From: an uncultured Eubacteriales bacterium
Lineage (GTDB): Bacteria > Bacillota > Clostridia > Oscillospirales > Oscillospiraceae
Length of the DNA: 45,324 nt
Assembly: GCA_900547405.1 (NCBI GenBank)
Contig: URGL01000012.1
Coordinates: forward strand, 1-45,324
Direction: 5' to 3'
The translations under genes were made by a program, and so were the position numbers. Shown here piece after piece: positions 32,582 through 38,896 of this stretch; within the stretch, counting starts at the first letter, position 1; each line of letters opens with the position of its first letter. The notes beneath the pieces are model-generated. The model made no database searches, was not told the origin of the DNA, and saw only the letters and a list, made by a program, of their open reading frames with translations.

Positions 32582-32602
32582 TAATTTAATTTTGTTTAAT
32601 TA
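32582..32602 (-). promoter_or_regulatory. Candidate ROK operator 2 (imperfect 8-5-8 inverted repeat)
   Basis: TAATTTAA (32582-32589) and TTTAATTA (32595-32602) have the same 8-5-8 geometry as operator 1 with two mismatches. The centres are 107 bp apart, about ten helical turns, which suits DNA looping across the promoter. The rest of the 327-bp gap is AT-rich with no gene. Confidence 0.4.
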
Positions 32603-32651
32603 TATTAGGAAGGCGATTCTTGGGTCTCTCATATCCACATTCTCTCCCTCC

Positions 32652-32689
32652 GCCTTGCCGCCGCGGGCAGCCAGTCCCGGCGGCAGGGC
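32652..32689. other. GC-rich hairpin in the AT-rich intergenic region
   Basis: A 12-bp stem with one G-T pair (32652-32663 and 32678-32689, arms starting gccttgccgccg) has a 14-base loop. It stands between the divergent second operon and the MurJ-like gene, where no plus-strand transcript is expected to need termination. It may be a relic of a lost gene or a repeat element. Confidence 0.45.
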
Positions 32690-32702
32690 TTACCTTTTCT
32701 TC

Positions 32703-32730
32703 TTGCGTTCTGACAAGGATATGGTATAAT
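32703..32730 (+). promoter_or_regulatory. Promoter of the MurJ-like gene
   Basis: TTGCGT (32703-32708) and TATAAT (32725-32730) with 16-bp spacing, about 50 bp before the TTG start at 32781. Confidence 0.6.
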
Positions 32731-32780
32731 GTATAAGGGATATTGGAATTTCCCCATCCTACGTATTTTGAGGTAGCCGA

Positions 32781-34271
32781 TTGAAAAAGCCTTCCCTGTT
32801 CCGGTCGGAGAGCTGGCATCTTCTGCTGATGCTCCTGCTGTCCGTTGCCACCCAATGTGTGGCCCTGCTCAAGTCCACGGTGACGGCCTCGGCCTTTGGG
32901 GCAAGCCTGGAGATGGACGCCTACAACTTCTCCAACAACATCATTCTCTTCCTCTTCTCCTTCCTGTCCTCCGGGGTGACGGCGGTGATCATTCCCGCCT
33001 ATGTGCAGAAGAAGCCCCGGGCGGCGGTGGACAGCTTCCTGACCCTGCTCTATCTGCTGGTCTTCGGGGGCACGGGCCTGATCTACCTGCTGCGGGAGCC
33101 GGTCATTGCCCTCTTCAGCTCCCGGGGGGGAGACTTTCAGGCCATTGCCGGGGATGTGATGCTCTACACCATCGTCATCCAGGGCGTCACGGGCATTCTG
33201 GCGGTGACCACCGCCTATTACCAATGCGAGAACCGCTACAACATCCCCAAGGTCATCCTCCTGGGCTGCAACTGTCTGGCGGTGGTGCTGATCCTGCTCC
33301 AAAAGGACCTGACCATTTACGGCTACCTGTGGGACCTGTCCCTGGCGGCCATTGTCAACCTGATCCTGGACTTGGGGATCGCCATCCACTGCGGCTTCCG
33401 GTGGAGGCCCAGGTTCCGGTTCCGGTCCCCGGAATTCAAGGCCCTGTGGGCCATTTTCCTGCCCTGCGTTTTCTCCACGGGGGTGTACCGCATCCACTCT
33501 CTGGTGGATTCTCTCATTGCCGCGGAGCTGGGGGACGGGCAGCTCACCATCCTCAGCTATGCCAATATGGTGGTGAGCCTGGTGAATACCATCATCATCG
33601 GAAACCTGACGGTATATGCCTTCCCAAAAATCGTGGCCAGAATGGAGGGTCACACCGAGCGGGAAGGGCAGAAGGCCCTGTGGGACTACGCCATGCTTTT
33701 CCAGCTGGCGGTGTGTCTGCTCTTCGGCGGCTTTGTCTGCGTAGGGGCAGAGGGCATTGACCTGCTGTTTCTCCATGGCAAATTCGATGCCGCCGCCTCT
33801 GCCAGCGTCTATTTTTGCAGCTGTCTGTACCTGGTGGGCCAGCAGAACAACATCGTCCGGGACCTGATCTACCGCTATTTCTTCGGCAAGGGCAACACGG
33901 GGGCCACCTTCCGCAACAGCGTTGCGGTCAGCTGCGCCAACCTGGTGCTGAGCCTGATCCTGGTCCGGTTTCTGGGGCTGTCCGGGATCATCCTGGGCAC
34001 TGTGCTGGCAGGGCTCCTGTCCCTGGTCATGATTCTGGTCAAAATGAAAAAATACTACGGCCTTTATCCGGAGTTCCGGGGCTTTCTGGTGGAGACAGCC
34101 CGGAACAATGCCGTGATGATCCTCTCCACCGCCGGAGTGCTGGGGCTGAAAGGGCTTCTGCCCAGCCTGCCGGGGCTCATCGCCATCGGCGTATACGGCC
34201 TGGCCTGCGTAGGCCTGTTTGTGGCCCTGGCATTCCTGTTCCGGGCAAAAGCGTTAAAAGTCAGACTGTGA
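32781..34271 (+). CDS. MurJ/MviN-like lipid flippase
   Basis: The 496-residue membrane protein has about 14 spans of the MVF/MOP superfamily, which moves lipid-linked sugars such as lipid II across the membrane. KSTVTASAFGASLEMDAYNFSNN at the N-terminus (core ASAFGASLEMDAYNFS) and the FSSGVTAVIIPAYVQ region are typical of MurJ. The start is TTG at 32781, supported by GAGG seven bases upstream; no better start is near. The next gene, a signal-peptidase homologue, begins 15 bp later, so they probably share a transcript. It may be a second, specialised flippase and not the housekeeping MurJ. Confidence 0.8.
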   Translation: MKKPSLFRSESWHLLLMLLLSVATQCVALLKSTVTASAFGASLEMDAYNFSNNIILFLFSFLSSGVTAVIIPAYVQKKPRAAVDSFLTLLYLLVFGGTGLIYLLREPVIALFSSRGGDFQAIAGDVMLYTIVIQGVTGILAVTTAYYQCENRYNIPKVILLGCNCLAVVLILLQKDLTIYGYLWDLSLAAIVNLILDLGIAIHCGFRWRPRFRFRSPEFKALWAIFLPCVFSTGVYRIHSLVDSLIAAELGDGQLTILSYANMVVSLVNTIIIGNLTVYAFPKIVARMEGHTEREGQKALWDYAMLFQLAVCLLFGGFVCVGAEGIDLLFLHGKFDAAASASVYFCSCLYLVGQQNNIVRDLIYRYFFGKGNTGATFRNSVAVSCANLVLSLILVRFLGLSGIILGTVLAGLLSLVMILVKMKKYYGLYPEFRGFLVETARNNAVMILSTAGVLGLKGLLPSLPGLIAIGVYGLACVGLFVALAFLFRAKALKVRL

Positions 34272-34286
34272 AATGAGGTAACCGCC

Positions 34287-34913
34287 ATGAAAAAGGAAAC
34301 TTCCCCACTGTCCGCCACCACAATTTTTTGGGCGGATGTGCTGCTGGCCCTGGTGCTGCTGGGGCTGCTCTTTGGCTTTTACAGTGCCCGGATCTTCTCC
34401 CGGGTCCAGGGCAACGATATGTTCCCCACCTACCGCAACAGCGACTTTCTGCTGTGCAAAAAAGGGGGGCCCTATGAGCGGGGGGATATTCTCTGCTTCC
34501 GGGCCGGTACGGGAATGCGGACAGACCGGGAGAAGGACCTGTCCATCCGCCGGATCGTAGGCCTTCCCGGGGAGACTGTGGAGATCACCCCGGAGGGGGA
34601 CGTGCTGATCGGCGGGGTGAAGCTGGAGGAAAGCTATCTGGAGCCCGGTGTTCAGGCCGCCACCTATCGGGAAACCGGCACCATGAAAATCACCCTGGGG
34701 GATGCGGAATTCTTCCTCCTGGGAGATGACCGGGAGGCGGCCTTCGACTCCCGGGACTATGGCCCCGTCAACACCGGCCTGGCCCTGGGCGTCAGCCTGG
34801 CCCACCCGGATATGGCCGTCTATATTCTCACCCTGGTGCTGCCTCTGTGCCTGGCTCTCGCCGCCTGGTGGGCGGGGGATTACGGCCTGCGGCAGCTTGG
34901 AAGGAAGGGCTGA
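34287..34913 (+). CDS. Signal peptidase I homologue lacking the catalytic dyad
   Basis: The 208-residue product aligns along its length with type I signal peptidases (S26). Box B reads GNDMFPTY, where functional enzymes have a serine before Met-x-Pro: here it is D44. Box D reads IRRIVGLPGE, where the catalytic lysine should be: here it is R88. Box E (GDDREAAFDSRDYGPV) is well kept. Spans lie at about 15-35 and 177-195. With both Ser and Lys gone, proteolysis by the normal mechanism is not expected; it may bind signal peptides or be a scaffold. GAGGTAACC precedes the ATG. It follows the MurJ-like gene by 15 bp. Confidence 0.82.
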   Translation: MKKETSPLSATTIFWADVLLALVLLGLLFGFYSARIFSRVQGNDMFPTYRNSDFLLCKKGGPYERGDILCFRAGTGMRTDREKDLSIRRIVGLPGETVEITPEGDVLIGGVKLEESYLEPGVQAATYRETGTMKITLGDAEFFLLGDDREAAFDSRDYGPVNTGLALGVSLAHPDMAVYILTLVLPLCLALAAWWAGDYGLRQLGRKG

Positions 34914-34955
34914 CTCCCAGAGATGAAAACCGGGCCCGGTGCTTTCGGAACGCCG

Positions 34956-35012
34956 GACTCCCCTCATCCGTCACGGGCTTTGCCCGTGCCACCTTAAGCG
35001 CAGGGGAAGGCA
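34956..35012. repeat. Probable dispersed palindromic repeat
   Basis: cctcatccgtcacgggcttt and the following gcccgtgccacctt contain a perfect 7-bp hairpin (cacgggc / gcccgtg, 34972-34978 and 34982-34988), followed by caggggaaggc-like sequence. The pattern resembles a short intergenic repeat I associate with Oscillospiraceae. It is seen once in this window, so this is a recollection of pattern and not proof. Confidence 0.4.
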
Positions 35013-35054
35013 TTGGCTGAAACACAGCAGCAAAGCAACAAAGGAGGGACTCCT

Positions 35055-37481
35055 ATGGACATCCAACTGGAAGAATACGAACGCCGCCATTTAAGCGCTC
35101 TGCGGGCTTCCTCAGCGGAATGCACCCTTTTCTTAAAGCGCAGCGGCAAGCTCCCCTTGCCGGGGCCCGGAGACATTGCCCTCTACGGCAGCGGCGGGCG
35201 GCACACCGTCAAAGGCGGCACCGGATCCGGGGAGGTGAACTCCCGGTTTTTCTACAATGTGGAGGAGGCTTTGGAAGCCAACGGCTTTCGGGTCACCACC
35301 AAGGACTGGCTGGATAAATACGACAGGCTCCGGGCCAAGGCCAAGGAGAACTTTCTGAAAAAGCTCCGGGCTCAGGCCAAAAAGCATCACCGCAGCGTGC
35401 TCCTGGACGGCATGGGCGCCGTCATGCCGGAGCCGGAATACGCCATCCCCCTGGAGCAGCGGTGCAACGCCGCCGTGTATGTCCTCTCCCGGGTCTCCGG
35501 CGAGGGCAGCGACCGGAAGGTAGCCCCCGGGGACGTGCTGCTGACGGAAAGCGAAAAGCGGGACATTCTGGCTTTGCAGAAGATGTATCCCCTCTTTTTG
35601 CTGGTGCTGAACGTAGGCGGGCCTGTGGACCTGACGACCGTTGCGGACAAGATTGACGATATTCTGCTTCTCAGCCAGCTGGGGGTCCAGACCGGCATGG
35701 TGCTGGCGGATATTCTGCTGGGCCTTGCCTATCCCAGCGGCAAGCTGACCACCACCTGGGCCCCGGCGGATACCTTCTGCCCCCGGGCGGAATTCGGCAT
35801 GAAGGAGGATAACCGCTACGGCGAGGGAGTATACGTAGGCTACCGGTACTATGACAGCGCCAAGGTTCGCCCCACCTTCCCCTTCGGCTTCGGCCTGGGA
35901 TACACGGACTTTGCCATGAAAGCCGCCTCGGTGTCCGTGGCCGGGGACCTGGTCACGGTCTGGGCCGAAATTCGCAACACCGGGGCCTTTCCCGGCAAGC
36001 AGGTGGTCCAGGTCTATGTGACCTGCCCCTGGGGGACCCTGGATCAGCCCTATCAGGTCCTGGCCGCCTACGGCAAGACGCCGGAGCTCTCCTCCGGCCG
36101 AAGCTGCCGGATGGAGGTCAGCTTCCACATGGCGGATCTGGCCTCCTTTGACGAAAGCCGGGCCTGCTATATTCTGGAACGGGGGGACTATGTGCTCCGC
36201 TTCGGTGCCTCCTCCCAGGACACGTCCCCCATCGGCATTCTGCATCTGGCCCAGGACGTGGTGACCCTGCGGGTAAAAACCCTCTCCGGCTCCCCGGACT
36301 TCCGGGATTGGGTGCCGGTGAAGACCTGGGAGCTCCCCCGGGAGCTTCCGGTCTACGATCTGGACCTTTCCAATCTGGCTGCGAAAACCGTCTCCTACGC
36401 GGATCCCCTTCTGCCGGACCCCCAGGTCCAAGCCCTGACGAATCAGGAGCTGGCCAGCATCAGCATTGGTTCCTTCCAAATAAAGCGCCGGTCCTCCTTC
36501 GTGGGAGACTCCGGCACAAAGATTCCCGGCACCGCCGGGGAGACCACCTCCGCCCTGCTGGACAAGGGCTTCCCCGTGGTCATCATGGCCGACGGCCCCG
36601 CCGGGGTGCGGCTGGTGAAGGACTATTATGAGGACAAGCACGGGGCCCACGGCCTGGGCTTCCAGATGATCCCCACTATGCGGGAGCTTCTGACCAAGCC
36701 CATGCAGCTGGCGGTGGATCCCCCCAGGAAGCTGCCCAAGGGTGCCGTGGAAAAGCACCGCTATGCCACAGCCATCCCCATCGGCACGGCCATCGCCCAG
36801 AGCTTCTCCATCCCCTTTGCCGAGACCTGCGGCGACATTGTAGGGGACGAGCTGGAGCGCTTCGGCGTCCACCTGTGGCTGGCTCCCGCCCTGAATATCC
36901 ACAGAAATCTCCTCTGCGGCCGGAATTTTGAGTACTACTCCGAGGACCCTCTGGTCTCCGGCCTCACCGCCGCCGCCGTCACCCGAGGAGTCCAGAAGCA
37001 CCCGGGCCGGGGTGTGACCATCAAGCACTTCGCCGCCAACAATCAGGAATACAACCGGGTGAACACCAACAGCCTGATCTCCCAGCGGGCCCTGCGGGAG
37101 ATCTACCTGAGAGGCTTCGGCCTGTGCATCCGGGAGAGTCAGCCTGCCGCGGTGATGACCTCCTATAATCTCATCAACGGCGTCCACACCTCCGAAAGCC
37201 GGGAGCTGACCCAGGACGTACTCCGCTGCGAATTCGGCTTCCAGGGCATTGTCATGACCGACTGGGTGGTAGAAGGCCCCGGCATGTACAATAGCCGCCG
37301 CTTCCCGAGACCTGACCCGGGGAATGTGGCCATGGCCGGCGGGGACCTGTTCATGCCCGGCAGCAAGGCGGACTACGACCGGCTACTGAAAAAGCTCCGG
37401 GCAGGGAAGCTGACACGGCAGCAGCTGGAGCGGAACGCCACCAGGATGCTGCGGTTTTGCCAGCGGCTGGCGGGGAAATAA
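35055..37481 (+). CDS. GH3 family glycosidase with swapped domain order
   Basis: The 808-residue product should hydrolyse beta-linked glucosides, xylosides or related glycans. The usual GH3 order is reversed: the alpha/beta-sandwich domain comes first (ending around KLTTTWAPADTF and FPFGFGLGYTDF, about 230-295), then a fibronectin-III-like domain (about 300-400), and the TIM barrel is at the C-terminus (about 480-800). The nucleophile is D736 in GIVMTDWVVEG. KHFAANNQEYNR and RNFEYYSEDP are typical barrel motifs. AAGGAGGG precedes the ATG at 35055; the longer TTG start at 35013 has no site. There is no signal peptide, so it is cytoplasmic and may act on imported oligosaccharides. Reversed order is known for some clostridial GH3 enzymes. 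Confidence 0.88.
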   Translation: MDIQLEEYERRHLSALRASSAECTLFLKRSGKLPLPGPGDIALYGSGGRHTVKGGTGSGEVNSRFFYNVEEALEANGFRVTTKDWLDKYDRLRAKAKENFLKKLRAQAKKHHRSVLLDGMGAVMPEPEYAIPLEQRCNAAVYVLSRVSGEGSDRKVAPGDVLLTESEKRDILALQKMYPLFLLVLNVGGPVDLTTVADKIDDILLLSQLGVQTGMVLADILLGLAYPSGKLTTTWAPADTFCPRAEFGMKEDNRYGEGVYVGYRYYDSAKVRPTFPFGFGLGYTDFAMKAASVSVAGDLVTVWAEIRNTGAFPGKQVVQVYVTCPWGTLDQPYQVLAAYGKTPELSSGRSCRMEVSFHMADLASFDESRACYILERGDYVLRFGASSQDTSPIGILHLAQDVVTLRVKTLSGSPDFRDWVPVKTWELPRELPVYDLDLSNLAAKTVSYADPLLPDPQVQALTNQELASISIGSFQIKRRSSFVGDSGTKIPGTAGETTSALLDKGFPVVIMADGPAGVRLVKDYYEDKHGAHGLGFQMIPTMRELLTKPMQLAVDPPRKLPKGAVEKHRYATAIPIGTAIAQSFSIPFAETCGDIVGDELERFGVHLWLAPALNIHRNLLCGRNFEYYSEDPLVSGLTAAAVTRGVQKHPGRGVTIKHFAANNQEYNRVNTNSLISQRALREIYLRGFGLCIRESQPAAVMTSYNLINGVHTSESRELTQDVLRCEFGFQGIVMTDWVVEGPGMYNSRRFPRPDPGNVAMAGGDLFMPGSKADYDRLLKKLRAGKLTRQQLERNATRMLRFCQRLAGK

Positions 37482-37540
37482 TAGAACAGACCGCTCGGTT
37501 CCAGCAAAGGAACCGGGCGGTCATTGATTTTCGTTCTATT
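37480..37540. terminator. Long bidirectional hairpin between convergent genes
   Basis: An inner 14-bp stem (37489-37502 with 37509-37522; gaccgctcggttcc) with one mismatch is enclosed by aatagaac (37480-37487) and gttctatt (37533-37540). It lies between the GH3 stop and the convergent PsiE-like stop and probably ends both transcripts. Confidence 0.7.
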
Positions 37541-37985
37541 ACTCCTTCTCCACCATTTCCTGCTTCAGTTCGCCTCTGCGGAAGAGGAACCGGCGGATGG
37601 CGAAGAGACCGGCGATGCAGGCAACGCTGAGAAGGTTGCTGACAGGGTCGTCGTGGCTGAGGATCACGTGGCGGGTGATGGCTACGGTGAGGACCTCCAG
37701 AATACTGGCGGGGGTGGTGTCGATGAGCATCCGGACGAACTCCAGCCCCACGACAATGGTCAGGATCTCATGTAGAAAGCCGCTGACGTTGCTGGTGGCG
37801 CCGGGGTGCAGGATCAGCTCAATGATCTCCCGGCCCATGGCCGCCAGCAGCACGACGAGGGTGATGATGGCGATGAATTTTTCCAGCATGTGGAGCAGAT
37901 GACGGAAAAGATGCTGGAATCTCTCCTCCCGGGCCTCGGACTGCCGAAGCTTTTCGTCCATTTTTTGTTCCTGTGCTGTTTCCAT
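37539..37985 (-). CDS. PsiE-like small membrane protein
   Basis: The 148-residue product resembles phosphate-starvation-inducible PsiE-family proteins: an N-terminal charged helix (1-34), then about four hydrophobic spans (roughly 36-52, 68-88, 93-108 and 117-134). LEFVRMLIDTTPASILEVL followed by AITRHVI is the family-like core. The C-terminus is charged. AGGAGG precedes the ATG. Biochemical role is unknown even in well studied species. It follows the KilA-N gene on the same strand with a 24-bp gap. Confidence 0.72.
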   Translation of the reverse strand: METAQEQKMDEKLRQSEAREERFQHLFRHLLHMLEKFIAIITLVVLLAAMGREIIELILHPGATSNVSGFLHEILTIVVGLEFVRMLIDTTPASILEVLTVAITRHVILSHDDPVSNLLSVACIAGLFAIRRFLFRRGELKQEMVEKE

Positions 37986-38009
37986 AGGGTTCCTCCTTGT
38001 GGTTTACAT

Positions 38010-38864
38010 TCACGAATCAATCAGATTTTTCTTTAGTGAATCAATCGTATCTTGGTTCTTTTTCAAAAGTTCTAATTGTCTGTACGCCTTTTCTCTTAAT
38101 AGTTTTAGCCTTTCCATTTGCGGCACATCCTGTCTTATCAGGTCTGCATTCGTATCTTCCAGATTGATAAGCACAACCAATTCTTCCGCTGAAGCGAAAT
38201 CTCTGATATTAGGAGTCTTCCCTTTGACCCCTTTTTCACTTCTCCATTGTGCCGCTGTTTTTCCAAACAAAGCCATATTTAAGATATCCGCTTCTGAAGC
38301 ATATGTATACGCCATTTCCTGGGCAGACAATGTGGGCGCGATCAAACATTCTTTTACCGCATCCGAATGAATACGATAGTTTATTTTTGAAAGCTCCCTC
38401 TTTACATCCCATCCAATCGCTAACCGAGCTGCTTCGTCTTTCCTTAACCGCTGATAATCCTTGATAATATAGAGCTTAAATTCTGGCGAAATCCACGAGG
38501 CAAACTCAAAAGCAATATCTGTATGCGCATAAGTGCCGCCATATCGGCCTGATTTTGATATGATTCCTATTGCATCTGTTGCTTTTATCCACTGCTGTGG
38601 TGTCAATGTAAACGCATTGTCTCCGGATTCTGCTTTAAACCTATCGAATTCGATAGGTTTAAAGTTTGGATTATGAATTTGTTCCCACAGGCCTAAAAAT
38701 GAAATCGTAGAATGATTGCGCATCCAATTCGCAACAACAATAAAGGCATTGTCTGGATTTTTATACTTTGCGATATCCGTGAGTGAAATGTAGGCATCTT
38801 CATTTATAACATCGCCCATCACCCTGATTTCTGTTCCATTGGCGTCTATTTTCATGTTCTTCAT
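38010..38864 (-). CDS. KilA-N domain protein
   Basis: The 284-residue product has the KilA-N DNA-binding domain typical of phage and mobile-element proteins: ISLTDIAKYKNPDN and VVANWMRNHSTISFLGLWE at the N-terminus, then GRYGGTYAHTDIAFEFASW and ISPEFKLYIIKDYQRLRKDE. A helical, charged C-terminal tail (about 240-284) may be a coiled coil. GGAGGGGG precedes the ATG. Base composition is clearly lower in GC than its neighbours, a sign of transfer. It lies 32 bp after the GTPase-NYN gene on the same strand and contains a 32-bp perfect palindrome at 38633-38664. Confidence 0.82.
   Translation of the reverse strand: MKNMKIDANGTEIRVMGDVINEDAYISLTDIAKYKNPDNAFIVVANWMRNHSTISFLGLWEQIHNPNFKPIEFDRFKAESGDNAFTLTPQQWIKATDAIGIISKSGRYGGTYAHTDIAFEFASWISPEFKLYIIKDYQRLRKDEAARLAIGWDVKRELSKINYRIHSDAVKECLIAPTLSAQEMAYTYASEADILNMALFGKTAAQWRSEKGVKGKTPNIRDFASAEELVVLINLEDTNADLIRQDVPQMERLKLLREKAYRQLELLKKNQDTIDSLKKNLIDS
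38633..38664. repeat. 32-bp perfect palindrome inside the KilA-N gene
   Basis: Bases 38633-38648 (ctttaaacctatcgaa) are exactly reverse-complementary to 38649-38664, with no spacer. The segment encodes FKPIEFDRFK, a stretch that I recall as conserved in the KilA-N family, so protein constraint and palindrome coincide. Confidence 0.9.
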
Positions 38865-38896
38865 TCAAATGCCCCCTCCTGATTTTCTTTTCAATA

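Noticed and set aside
35133..37187. 684-codon minus-strand open frame
   Set aside because: Antisense shadow of the GH3 gene, which has a full set of catalytic motifs.
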